44,094 bases of DNA from JABDIY01 sp041576015. Lineage in GTDB: Bacteria > Actinomycetota > Acidimicrobiia > Acidimicrobiales > SZUA-35. Positions within the stretch are counted from its first letter, which is position 1. Each line of letters opens with the position of its first letter. The notes beneath the pieces were generated by a model. The model had not been told where the DNA came from and ran no database searches. It saw only the letters and a program-made list of their open reading frames with translations. The stretch lies in contig JBFGLT010000007.1 in the NCBI GenBank assembly GCA_041576015.1, positions 1-44,094 on the forward strand. Reading direction: 5' to 3'. Position numbers and translations under genes: made by a program. Below are positions 31,234 to 38,799 of this stretch, one piece after another.

Positions 31234-32907
31234 GTGACCGCCTTCGAACGACCGGATGCCGAATGGCTCGACCACGCCGCCACCGTCGGCGTCGACCGAA
31301 TCGCCGCCAAGGTCATCGATGCGTGTGCGCTCGCCGCCGGCTCGTCTGCGCCGGCACCCCAGGGCCTGCTCGTCCCCGAACCCCGGGGCGGCTGGGCCAA
31401 CCCCCGGCTCCCCGGTTGGGTTCATGAGTGGTCGGCCTCCAGCAGGGAACGGACGAGCCGGGGCGCCCACTACACGCCGGCAGAGTTCGCGACCGCGGTC
31501 GTGTCGGAGGCCCTGCACGGTCTCGGTGACCCCGCGAACCTTAGCTTCGCCGTCGACCCGGCCTGCGGCGGTGGGATGTTCCTTCTCGAGCTGCTCGATC
31601 GATTCCTCGCCGCCGGGGTCGAACCATCGCAGTGTGTCACCCGCATCGCCGGGATCGAAATCGATCCAAAGGCGGCGACGACAACCCGGCGAGCCGTACT
31701 GGCCTGGCAGTTGTTGCACGGTGCCGGCGACCCGTCGCCTGCCACCGTTGTCGTCGGCGACGCCCTCGACGCCTGGCCGGGGACCTGGCCCACACCGGAT
31801 CTGGTGATCGGCAACCCGCCCTTCGCCAGCCCTCTCAAATCGGGGGCGCTCCCACCCGAGGCCGTCGCCTACCGTCATCATCATGCCGAGGTGCTCGGTC
31901 CGTACGCCGACCTGGCCGCCATCCACCTCTGGCGGGCCACCAACGCCGTCTCCGACGGCGGGCGGGTTGCCTTCGTGGCACCCCTCTCGCTGATCAACGC
32001 CCGGGACACCGCTCAGCTCTGGCGCCGTCTCGAAGATGAGGCCGACGTGGTCTCGGTGCTCATACCGGAGGAGACCCCGTTCGCTGGGTCGGTTCGCGTC
32101 TTCGCGCCGGTTCTGGAGATTCGCCGACGCCAGGAGAGCCAACGACGGTCGCTCGGCCACGCTGTCGCAGCCGCCCTCGGCATCCCCGACGTCCCCGGTC
32201 TCGACGACGTCCCGACCCTCGCGACGATCGCCGGGGCGACCAGCGGATTCCGGGACGAGTTCTACGCTCTGGCCGGCCACGCCCGGGAACAAGCCGACGT
32301 GGAGGGTGCCGCCGACGTGCGCCGGCTCGTCAACGTCGGCAGCATCGACCCGCTCGTGTGCAGCTGGGGACAGCGTCCACTCCGGTTCGCCAAACGACGA
32401 TGGGAACGGCCCGTCGTCGTCCCCGGCGAGCTGTCTGGCAGCGTCCTTGGCTTCGTGGAGCGGCAGTCCCGCCCCAAGGTGCTGTTGGCGACCCAATCGC
32501 CGGTGCTGGAACCGATCGTCGATCCCGTGGGTGATCTCGTCGGAATCACCCCGACGATCGTGCTCACGACCGACCGTCCGCACCACGTCGCCGCTGTGCT
32601 GCTCGCACCGCCGGTTGTGGCCCTCGCCGCCCAGCGGTGGTACGGCACCGGACTCTCCGAGACCGCTCTGCGGCCGACCGCGTCGACCGTCCTCGAGTTG
32701 CCGTTGCCGCCCGATGAGGAGCGCTGGAACGAGGCCGCTGCGCTCGTCGGACGGTGCTCGCCGCCGATCGACGGAACCCAACCGGTCCCCGATCGATCGC
32801 TGCTGCTTCGCATCGCCACGCTCATGACCGAGGCGTACGGGGCCGACGCCGACCTGGTGGGATGGTGGGTCGAACGAGCCGGCCCTCACCTACACTTTCG
32901 GGAATGA
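31234..32907 (+). CDS. Orphan N6-adenine DNA methyltransferase
   Basis: A 557-residue methyltransferase. After an N-terminal helical region it has GAHYTPAEFATAVVSEAL (the YTP element of gamma-type N6-adenine enzymes), SAM-binding motif I DPACGGGMFLLELL (108-121), IAGIEIDPKAAT (motif II), VVVGDAL (motif III), the catalytic NPPF in LVIGNPPFASPL (194-197), and a C-terminal half likely to read DNA. There is no nuclease motif, and no restriction or BREX gene nearby. It could be a solitary epigenetic methylase or the remnant of a type IIG system. GTG 31234 is the start. The stop overlaps the metX ATG (ATGA), which is unusual coupling to a housekeeping gene. Confidence 0.83.
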   Translation: MTAFERPDAEWLDHAATVGVDRIAAKVIDACALAAGSSAPAPQGLLVPEPRGGWANPRLPGWVHEWSASSRERTSRGAHYTPAEFATAVVSEALHGLGDPANLSFAVDPACGGGMFLLELLDRFLAAGVEPSQCVTRIAGIEIDPKAATTTRRAVLAWQLLHGAGDPSPATVVVGDALDAWPGTWPTPDLVIGNPPFASPLKSGALPPEAVAYRHHHAEVLGPYADLAAIHLWRATNAVSDGGRVAFVAPLSLINARDTAQLWRRLEDEADVVSVLIPEETPFAGSVRVFAPVLEIRRRQESQRRSLGHAVAAALGIPDVPGLDDVPTLATIAGATSGFRDEFYALAGHAREQADVEGAADVRRLVNVGSIDPLVCSWGQRPLRFAKRRWERPVVVPGELSGSVLGFVERQSRPKVLLATQSPVLEPIVDPVGDLVGITPTIVLTTDRPHHVAAVLLAPPVVALAAQRWYGTGLSETALRPTASTVLELPLPPDEERWNEAAALVGRCSPPIDGTQPVPDRSLLLRIATLMTEAYGADADLVGWWVERAGPHLHFRE

Positions 32908-34106
32908 CCGAGAGCCATCCCCAGCTCCGGCCGGCCTCGTGCCTCCCGCCACCGCCGGCCACCGGGGGGTGGTCGCCAGCGGCGCCGGTCGGCCGCCGCC
33001 GGTTCGCCAACGTGCGAGCCGGGCGCGGGTTCGTGCTCGAATTCGGTGGGATCCTCGACGAGATAACCCTCGCGTACGAAACCTGGGGGGAGCTCGACGC
33101 CACCGCCACCAACGCCGTTCTCGTGTGTCACGCCCTCACCGGCGATGCTCACGCTGCCGGGGACTCCGGACCCGGTCATCCGACCGCCGGCTGGTGGGAC
33201 GACATGATCGGCCCCGGCAAACCACTGGACACCGACCGCTTCTTCATCGTGTGCGCCAACGTGCTCGGGGGCTGCCAGGGGACCACGGGACCAATGAGCC
33301 CGCACCCGTCTGACGGGAGGCCCTACGGAGCACGGTTCCCCCTCGTCAGCGTGCGAGACATCGTGCGAACTCAGGCGATGCTGGCCGACCACTTGGGCAT
33401 CACCACGTGGATGACCGTGATCGGTGGCTCAATGGGCGGCATGCAGGCGCTCGAGTGGGCGACGATGTACCCGCGTCGGGTCTCGTCCCTGGTCTGCATC
33501 GCCTCGTCGGCGCGAGCGTCGGCCCTCCAGATCGCATGGAGCCAGGTCGGGCGGTTGGCCATCGTCAACGACCCCAATTGGAATGGGGGCGATTACTACG
33601 ATGCTCCGCCGGGACAGGGTCCCCACGAAGGCCTGGCGCTGGCTCGTCGGATCGCCCAGATCCACTACCGCTCGGATGCATCGCTCGAAGCTCGGTTCGG
33701 CCGGGCGACCCGCGATCCGCTCGACCACTTCGCCCCATGGGACCGATTCCAGGTCGAGAGCTACCTCGACCACCACGGTCGAAAGATCGCCCACCGCTTC
33801 GACGCCAACAGCTATCTGGTCCTCAACCGCACGATGGACATGCACGATCTGGGACGTGGTCGAGGCGGTCTGGACGCCGCCCTGGCTCGGATCACTTGCC
33901 CGACGCTTGTCGTGTCGATCGATTCCGACGCGCTCTACACGCCGCGTCAGCAAGAGGAACTTCGCGACGGCTTGGCCGTCAACGGCACCCCGGTCGACTA
34001 CGAGGTCATCCACTCCATCCACGGCCACGACGGGTTCCTGATCGAGTTCGATCAGCTCGGCCCGATCGTCGACGCCTACGTCAGCGACCACTACAAGGCG
34101 CGGTAA
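32904..34106 (+). CDS. metX: Homoserine O-acetyltransferase MetX
   Basis: A 400-residue alpha/beta-hydrolase-fold acyltransferase that activates homoserine for methionine synthesis. LVCHALTGDAHAAG, GWWDDMIGPGKPLDTD, CANVLGGCQGTTGP and the nucleophile Ser in VIGGSMGGMQALEWA identify MetX. The Asp (SIDSDALYTP) and His (IHGHDGFLIEFD) of the triad are present. Some MetX-type proteins use succinyl-CoA, which motifs cannot exclude. ATG 32904 overlaps the methyltransferase stop. Fpg/Nei follows 5 bp later, so the three genes probably form one transcript. Confidence 0.93.
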   Translation: MTESHPQLRPASCLPPPPATGGWSPAAPVGRRRFANVRAGRGFVLEFGGILDEITLAYETWGELDATATNAVLVCHALTGDAHAAGDSGPGHPTAGWWDDMIGPGKPLDTDRFFIVCANVLGGCQGTTGPMSPHPSDGRPYGARFPLVSVRDIVRTQAMLADHLGITTWMTVIGGSMGGMQALEWATMYPRRVSSLVCIASSARASALQIAWSQVGRLAIVNDPNWNGGDYYDAPPGQGPHEGLALARRIAQIHYRSDASLEARFGRATRDPLDHFAPWDRFQVESYLDHHGRKIAHRFDANSYLVLNRTMDMHDLGRGRGGLDAALARITCPTLVVSIDSDALYTPRQQEELRDGLAVNGTPVDYEVIHSIHGHDGFLIEFDQLGPIVDAYVSDHYKAR

Positions 34107-34111
34107 CGCCG

Positions 34112-34894
34112 GTGCCCGAGGGTGTCGAAATCGAGCTCTACCGGCGCGCCGCAGCCGCTGCCGTCGGACGGACCATCGAACGCGTGTCGGCCCCGGATGC
34201 CTACTTCGTCAAGGGTGGGTGGGAGCCCGGCGATCTGATCGAGAACATCCCGGGACGGACTGTCACCGGAGTTCGGCGGATCGGCAAGCTGCTCCTTCTC
34301 GATCTGGACAGCGGGGACGCGCTCGGCCTGCGGTTTGGGATGACCGGTCGACTCGTCGTCGACGATCGAGCTGCCGTCGACGAGCTCGAATACGGTTCCG
34401 ACCGCGATGACCCCGCGTGGGACCGGTTTTTCCTCGAGTTCGGGGGCGGCGGCGGCCTTCGCATCAACGACCCCCGTCGCCTCGGGGGAGTCGAGCTGAA
34501 TCCGAGGGTCGACCGGCTGGGGCCGGACCTCCTCGACGCCACCCCGGGGGTGATCTGGCGGCGCATCGTGTGTTCGGATGCCCCCGTGAAAGCTCGGTTG
34601 CTCGACCAGGGTGCCATCGCCGGAGTCGGCAACCTGATCGCCGACGAGACCCTTTGGCGGGCCGGTCTCGACCCCGCCCGACCTGCTTCGTCGCTTTCCC
34701 GCAACGAGGCACGGCGATTGAGCGACAACCTCAGGAGGGTTGCTGCAGAACTCCTCGAACGAGGGGGATCACATACCGGACGTCTCCAGCCTCACCGCGT
34801 GCGCGGCGGACGCTGTCCAAGGGACGGCACACCTCTGTTGCGGCGGACCATCGGCGGCCGTACCACGTACTCCTGCCCCAACCATCAGGTGTAG
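34112..34894 (+). CDS. Fpg/Nei-family DNA glycosylase with altered zinc finger
   Basis: A 260-residue base-excision repair enzyme removing oxidised bases and cutting AP sites. After the initiator the protein reads PEGVEIELYRR, supplying catalytic Pro2 and Glu3. LRFGMTGRLVV, NDPRRLGGV, the H2TH-helix region LDQGAIAGVGNLIADETLW and a C-terminal finger follow. The finger, normally CxxC-x16-CxxC, reads CPRDG near the start and CPNHQ at the end, so the ligands would be Cys/Asp and Cys/His. I cannot separate Fpg from Nei. GTG 34112 is fixed by the PE motif. Codon use matches the neighbours. Confidence 0.9.
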   Translation: MPEGVEIELYRRAAAAAVGRTIERVSAPDAYFVKGGWEPGDLIENIPGRTVTGVRRIGKLLLLDLDSGDALGLRFGMTGRLVVDDRAAVDELEYGSDRDDPAWDRFFLEFGGGGGLRINDPRRLGGVELNPRVDRLGPDLLDATPGVIWRRIVCSDAPVKARLLDQGAIAGVGNLIADETLWRAGLDPARPASSLSRNEARRLSDNLRRVAAELLERGGSHTGRLQPHRVRGGRCPRDGTPLLRRTIGGRTTYSCPNHQV

Positions 34895-34904
34895 GGTGGC
34901 GGCG

Positions 34905-35483
34905 ATGTCCGCAGTGCAGTTGGCCCAGCTCGATGCCACCGGCCGTACGGTCACGCTCATCGTTTTCGGCCTCCTGGCCGTCGCCACCGCCCTCGCCCTG
35001 CTCACCGCCTGGTATTGGCGGGTGACCGACCCCCGGCGGTCGGACAGAGGCTCGAAGCCGACCCCCCCGGGGAGGCCCCCCGGACTGCAACCACCGGCCG
35101 CCGACGGACCCGACGGCGATCGCGGCGCGCGGCCCGACACCCCAGCGACGTCGCCCGAAGCTGCCGCTGTCGCCGACCAGACCCGCGTGTTCGACCGGCA
35201 GGCGATCGTGTCGCACACTGAGCCGTCGAACGAGCCGCCCGGCGATGGCGATCCGTCACCCTCGGCGGATACGGTCCCCGAGCCTCCTCGGAGCCGAACA
35301 CCACCACCGGCGACGCCGCCGCCCGATGAGCAGCGCTCGTCACCCCCCCTTCACGACGAAACGATCATCGATCTGCGCGACGCTCCCCGACCCGAACCGT
35401 CGACGCGGGACCGCCGAACCGCCGAGAACGAGTCGGGGTTGACATTCGAGGAATGGCTGGCCCTGGCCGAGGAGGACCGTTGA
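34905..35483 (+). CDS. Single-pass membrane protein with Pro-rich tail
   Basis: A 192-residue protein with one transmembrane helix at about residues 16-38 (VTLIVFGLLAVATALALLTAWYW). A long low-complexity region follows, rich in Pro, Asp, Glu, Ser and Arg, and a short C-terminal motif SGLTFEEWLALAEEDR. The end may be a conserved interaction helix. No known domain. ATG 34905 is chosen because the membrane helix starts right after it; an upstream frame to 34740 lies inside the glycosylase gene. It is followed by a small gene overlapping at its stop. Confidence 0.6.
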   Translation: MSAVQLAQLDATGRTVTLIVFGLLAVATALALLTAWYWRVTDPRRSDRGSKPTPPGRPPGLQPPAADGPDGDRGARPDTPATSPEAAAVADQTRVFDRQAIVSHTEPSNEPPGDGDPSPSADTVPEPPRSRTPPPATPPPDEQRSSPPLHDETIIDLRDAPRPEPSTRDRRTAENESGLTFEEWLALAEEDR

Positions 35484-35707
35484 CCGCCGAGCTGGATCTC
35501 GAGGCCATGATCGCACGCTTCGCCGAGCGAGCAGCAGCGGTCAAGAAGCGCAACCTCCCTCCGGTCGGGGGGGACGAACGCAAGGCCTTCATCGAACAGG
35601 CGGAACGAGACTTCATGGATTTCGCCCTGATCGCCGACGCCAGCTACAGCTTCGAGGACGGAGTGATCACGCTGACGATCGATCTGAGGTCCAAGAACGA
35701 CAGCTGA
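35480..35707 (+). CDS. Small conserved-looking cytoplasmic protein (75 aa)
   Basis: No family recognised. The sequence is charged and likely helical at the start (LDLEAMIARFAERAAAVKKR), then NLPPVGGDERKAFIEQAERD and FALIADASYSFEDGVITLTI, ending in a strand DLRSKND. TTG 35480 overlaps the previous stop (TTGA) and is preceded by GGAGG at 35471-35475, so coupled translation is likely. An in-frame ATG at 35453 would add 9 residues and lies too far into the upstream gene. Function unknown, but its position suggests a link to the membrane protein. Confidence 0.55.
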   Translation: MTAELDLEAMIARFAERAAAVKKRNLPPVGGDERKAFIEQAERDFMDFALIADASYSFEDGVITLTIDLRSKNDS

Positions 35708-35811
35708 CCGGCACCGGCGGAGCTGCGTGGTCGACGGTGGCCGGCCCGGACAGCAAGACCCGAACGCACTGGATGACCCGGACGCACTGAGCGACCGGGT
35801 GCCGTATCCAG

Positions 35812-35884
35812 AGCGGACGACCGGGCTCGAACCGGCGACCTTCTCGTTGGCAACGAGATGCTCTACCAACTGAGCTACATCCGC
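35812..35884 (-). tRNA. tRNA-Gly(GCC)
   Basis: Minus-strand cloverleaf of 73 nt. The acceptor GCGGATG pairs with CGTCCGC (one G-U), D-arm is GCTC/GAGC, the anticodon stem TCTCG/CGAGA holds loop TTGCCAA with anticodon GCC, and T-arm GCCGG/CCGGT carries TTCGAGC. The discriminator is U73, as expected for tRNA-Gly. CCA is not encoded. Confidence 0.93.
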
Positions 35885-35941
35885 TGGGAGGGCCAAGCAT
35901 AGCGGGAACCCCCGGATCCGGAAACCACGGGATCGACACCC

Positions 35942-36883
35942 TCACCCGCAGGGTTCTGGGTTCTCGACAGCGCCGAGCCGCCCGATCCGCATCGCCACGA
36001 CTCGGTCGTCACCGGCGCCGTCGGGCCTGACGTCGAAGACCAGGCGGTAGTTGACGTCGATCGATTCGTTGGGCTCGAAGGTGAGACGAAGGCCGTCTCC
36101 AATGTCGGTCTCGGTGATCTGATCCCCGTAGGTGGTCCGGACCTCGTCCGCCGTCGATCCGATGCCGACCCCCGACAGCGTGCGCTGCCGGTTCGTGGTG
36201 GCGTCGGCCCGCACGAGCAGGGGATCACCTCCACCACCCTGGAGAACCAGGCGCGGCGAGTGGGCGTCTCCGGCCAGCCAACCGACGACGCAGGAGGACT
36301 GCCGGTCCGGCACGACGATCGAGGCGCCGACGGCCTTCTCCACCTCCGAGATCCGCTGCCCGGGTCGCACACCGCCGAAGCTCCGGAGCGAGACCTGCGC
36401 TGACCCGAAGCCCTCCTCGGGAGAGCTGACCAGCACGGTGGGGGACGGTTCGACCGATGTCACGAAGGCGTGCAGCCCCGGGGACAGCACCTCGCCGACG
36501 GATTCGGGAGGGACGACCGACCGTTGTGGGGCGATCACGAGCTGCCGGGAGCCCCACTGAACCGTCGCCTCCTGGTCGGTGAGGTTGGAGAAGCGAATTG
36601 AACCGGTCGTCGAAACCGGACACGGTCCCTGGGGTTGAACATCCTCGACCAATGCGATGATCAACGTTTCACCGGGCCCAACGCAGGCACCGGGATCGAC
36701 GCCGGGCACCGTGGTCGTGGTCGACTCGACGGCCGCGGTGGTTGTCGTCGACTCGGGCACGGTCGTGACGAGGGACGACACCGATCCCTCGATGGACACG
36801 GTGACTGCGCCCGGTTCGGCTTCACCGCATGCGGCGATCACCAGTGCGCCGGCGAGCACGGCGGGAAGCAGCACCCTGGACAC
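35942..36883 (-). CDS. Predicted lipoprotein with Thr/Pro-rich linker
   Basis: A 313-residue exported protein. The N-terminus has a hydrophobic segment LLPAVLAGALVIAAC ending in a lipobox (IAA-Cys). A Thr/Ser-rich linker follows (VTTVPESTTTTAAVESTTTT), then an Ig-like region around FSNLTDQEATVQWG and VGEVLSPGLHAFV, and a C-terminal part with GVRPGQRISEVEKAVG and GVGIGSTADEVRTTYGDQ. That last pattern, twice G-x-x-x-x-x-x-E-V, resembles BamE/SmpA-type folds in small lipoproteins, but I assign no function. GTG 36883 starts the signal peptide. It is divergent from the zinc-ribbon protein gene. Confidence 0.65.
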   Translation of the reverse strand: MSRVLLPAVLAGALVIAACGEAEPGAVTVSIEGSVSSLVTTVPESTTTTAAVESTTTTVPGVDPGACVGPGETLIIALVEDVQPQGPCPVSTTGSIRFSNLTDQEATVQWGSRQLVIAPQRSVVPPESVGEVLSPGLHAFVTSVEPSPTVLVSSPEEGFGSAQVSLRSFGGVRPGQRISEVEKAVGASIVVPDRQSSCVVGWLAGDAHSPRLVLQGGGGDPLLVRADATTNRQRTLSGVGIGSTADEVRTTYGDQITETDIGDGLRLTFEPNESIDVNYRLVFDVRPDGAGDDRVVAMRIGRLGAVENPEPCG

Positions 36884-36964
36884 GACATCAGTATCGCAGG
36901 GTGAGCCTCCGGTCCGGGATGCGGCCGGGGAACCGGCCACCGGGCCGGGGTCTAGCCTGAGGAC

Positions 36965-38251
36965 ATGGCCACCTGTGCGAGCTGCGGAGCCGCCGGTGCC
37001 GGCCGGTTCTGTTCCCACTGTGGGGAAGCGCTCTCGTCCACCGCCGGCGGGCCCCGGATCATCGGGGCCGGAGCTTCCACTCCCGCCCGTACGGGGACCA
37101 CCAGGGGGTCACGCCGCCGTACGATCCTGCTGACCGCGGTCGCCATCATCATCATCGGGGTGGTCGGTGGCAGCGTGGTGAGCGCCGTCGGTGGAGGCCG
37201 GGACACCGCCTCCCGTGATGAAGGCCCCCGGGCCACCACCGCTCCCGAGCGGCTCGACCCCCCACCTACGGCCGACCCCGACGGCGGCAACGCACCGCAA
37301 ACGACCGAGCCAGCCCCCGTCTCCACCGCCGGTGACACCGACCACTGGCTCGGCGAGCAGGCCGGATGGTACGTGCTCGTCCGGTCCCTCGAGGGCCTGA
37401 AGCGAGTGGATCTCGACACCGGCGAGGTCGTGAGCATGGGCCCCGACCTCTTCCCGCTTGCCTTCACGGGCGAGTACGTCGTTCTGCAGAATCAGTTCGG
37501 CGAGCTCACCGCCCTACGCCCGTCGGCGTTGACCGGGCCACCGTTCACCGCGGCGATTTCGCCGACGACGACCGAGCAGTACACGCGCCGCAGTCGCTTC
37601 ACCGTGAGCGATGATCCCGGGCGCGTGTGGATCGATCCCATCGACGGCCCTCTGGCTGGCGTCGAAGTGGATCTCGAAACTGGACGCGAGCTCCGTCGCG
37701 CCAGCGAAGATGACCTCGGCCGCAGATCGTGGCGCCTCTCCAGCGCCCAATTCACCTCTCCGCTGAGCGGCGGGATCTACCGGCTCGGCGACGACAGCGT
37801 GTATCGCCGGGTGCGCGACGGCGCGGTCGTCGCCGAGGGATATGGCCGCATGCTCATCACCGAGTGTTCGGATCGGTTGGAGTGCCGCTACCGCTGGCTG
37901 GACGCCACCACCCTCCAACCGCTCCCCGATCTCGCCGTGCCCGGAGCGCTCGTGCCCCTCATCCCACTCGTGATGGCGAACGGACGGGTGATCAGCGACG
38001 GCGGATCGGGATTCATCGACATCGAGACGGGAGAGCGGTTCACCGTGCTCGCCGAAGAGATCAGCGGGCTCATCGACGGCTGGGCGCAGCTCTCGCCCGA
38101 CTCCCGCTTCATCGCCAGCGTGTCCCGGGGTAGCCTGACCGTTCGGAGTCTCGGCACCTCCGTTGGCCAGCAGCCAGAGCTCCGCACCCCGAGCCGGGCG
38201 ACGCCGGTGTTCATGCCGAAACCGGCCACGGTCAAGTCCGACGCTCGCTAA
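36965..38251 (+). CDS. Zinc-ribbon, membrane-anchored beta-propeller-like protein
   Basis: A 428-residue protein with an N-terminal cytoplasmic zinc ribbon (Cys4/Cys7 and Cys16/Cys19 in CASCGAAGAGRFCSHCG), one transmembrane helix at about 53-75, a Pro/Thr-rich linker to about residue 120, and an extracytoplasmic domain of repeated strands: VLVRSLEGLKRVDLDTGEVV, RVWIDPIDG, VEVDLETGREL, GGIYRLGDDSVYRRVRDG, GFIDIETGERF and LSPDSRFIASVSRGSLTVRS. The pattern suggests a propeller used for ligand or protein binding. No enzyme motif. ATG 36965. A remnant resembling its C-terminal blade lies beyond the adjacent tRNA-Cys. Confidence 0.7.
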   Translation: MATCASCGAAGAGRFCSHCGEALSSTAGGPRIIGAGASTPARTGTTRGSRRRTILLTAVAIIIIGVVGGSVVSAVGGGRDTASRDEGPRATTAPERLDPPPTADPDGGNAPQTTEPAPVSTAGDTDHWLGEQAGWYVLVRSLEGLKRVDLDTGEVVSMGPDLFPLAFTGEYVVLQNQFGELTALRPSALTGPPFTAAISPTTTEQYTRRSRFTVSDDPGRVWIDPIDGPLAGVEVDLETGRELRRASEDDLGRRSWRLSSAQFTSPLSGGIYRLGDDSVYRRVRDGAVVAEGYGRMLITECSDRLECRYRWLDATTLQPLPDLAVPGALVPLIPLVMANGRVISDGGSGFIDIETGERFTVLAEEISGLIDGWAQLSPDSRFIASVSRGSLTVRSLGTSVGQQPELRTPSRATPVFMPKPATVKSDAR

Positions 38252-38266
38252 GCTGACCCCAGCCCG

Positions 38267-38340
38267 GCGCGGATGCCCGAGCGGCCTAAGGGAGCGGCCT
38301 GCAAAGCCGTGATTCGCGGGTTCAAATCCCGCTCCGCGCT
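38267..38340 (+). tRNA. tRNA-Cys(GCA)
   Basis: A 74-nt cloverleaf. Acceptor GCGCGGA pairs with TCCGCGC, anticodon stem GCGGC/GCCGT encloses loop CTGCAAA (anticodon GCA), T-arm GCGGG/CCCGC carries TTCAAAT, and the discriminator is U73, as required for CysRS. CCA is not encoded. It lies 15 bp after the stop of the upstream gene, and a T-rich CTTTT follows. Confidence 0.94.
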
Positions 38341-38362
38341 CTTTTCATTGCCTCGCTCTGCG

Positions 38363-38379
38363 CCCTCGCGTGGCGAGGG
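38363..38379 (+). terminator. Hairpin downstream of tRNA-Cys
   Basis: CCCTCGC-GTG-GCGAGGG is a perfect 7-bp stem with a 3-base loop, 22 bp after tRNA-Cys. It has no clean T tail (CTTGCCG follows), so termination is plausible but not certain. Confidence 0.4.
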
Positions 38380-38394
38380 CTTGCCGCTGGTGTT

Positions 38395-38556
38395 GTGTCG
38401 GGGACGATCGACATCAGTCCCGACGGCCGCTTCCTCTTCTCCGTCTACGGCCGGCACTCCTATTCGCGGGACCTCGAGACCGATGTGACCTGGACGCTTG
38501 ACGAGCTGGATCTCGACAGGTCCGGACCCGTCTTCCTGGCCCGGTCCAGCGATTGA
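38395..38556 (+). pseudogene. Probable remnant: C-terminal blade of a beta-propeller gene
   Basis: The frame from GTG 38395 to TGA 38554-38556 (53 residues) reads DISPDGRFLFSVYGRHSYSR, DLETDVTWTLDELDLD and GPVFLARSSD. The SPDGRFLFSV element is the kind of blade motif found in WD/TolB-like propellers and resembles LSPDSRFIASVSRG near the C-terminus of the intact gene that ends at 38251. There is no upstream coding part, because tRNA-Cys and a hairpin intervene, so I read it as a truncated paralogue fragment. It could instead be a very small gene. Confidence 0.45.
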
Positions 38557-38572
38557 GCCCCGTGGAACACGA

Positions 38573-38633
38573 GGGCTGCTCTCGGCTGCGTGCGACCGGA
38601 GAGTTTCGACGCAGCCGAAACTCCAAGCAGCCC
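38573..38633. repeat. Nested and mutually exclusive inverted repeats
   Basis: GGGCTGC (38573-38579) pairs with GCAGCCC (38627-38633); inside, TCGGCTGCGT (38582-38591) pairs perfectly with ACGCAGCCGA (38609-38618). A second perfect stem, GAGTTTCG (38601-38608) with CGAAACTC (38616-38623), loops out ACGCAGC and so competes with the inner stem. The element lies between the gene remnant and tRNA-Val, downstream of tRNA-Val on the minus strand. It may be a terminator or a mobile repeat relic. Confidence 0.6.
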
Positions 38634-38653
38634 GAAGGGGTGCCGGGGTCCCG

Positions 38654-38727
38654 TGGGCCGTACTGGACTTGAACCAGTGACCTCTTCCGTGTCGGGGAAG
38701 CGCTCTAGCCAACTGAGCTAACGGCCC
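38654..38727 (-). tRNA. tRNA-Val(GAC) with C33
   Basis: Minus-strand 74-nt cloverleaf. Acceptor GGGCCGT/ACGGCCC, D-arm GCTC/GAGC, anticodon stem CTTCC/GGAAG, T-arm ACTGG/CCAGT with TTCAAGT, discriminator A73. The anticodon loop is CCGACAC, giving anticodon GAC (Val). Position 33, almost always U, is C; the usual actinobacterial loop would be CTGACAC. CCA is not encoded. Confidence 0.88.
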
Positions 38728-38799
38728 GTGCAGGTCCACACGGTAGCCGGCCGGCCACGCGTTCGGCGCCAGATTTGGATCACGCGATAGCGTGAGAGG

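Noticed and set aside
31234..32907. BREX/DISARM or restriction-modification defence system
   Set aside because: Only the methylase is present. It is half the length of PglX, no helicase/ATPase/phosphatase/nuclease partner flanks it, and its neighbours are metabolic genes.
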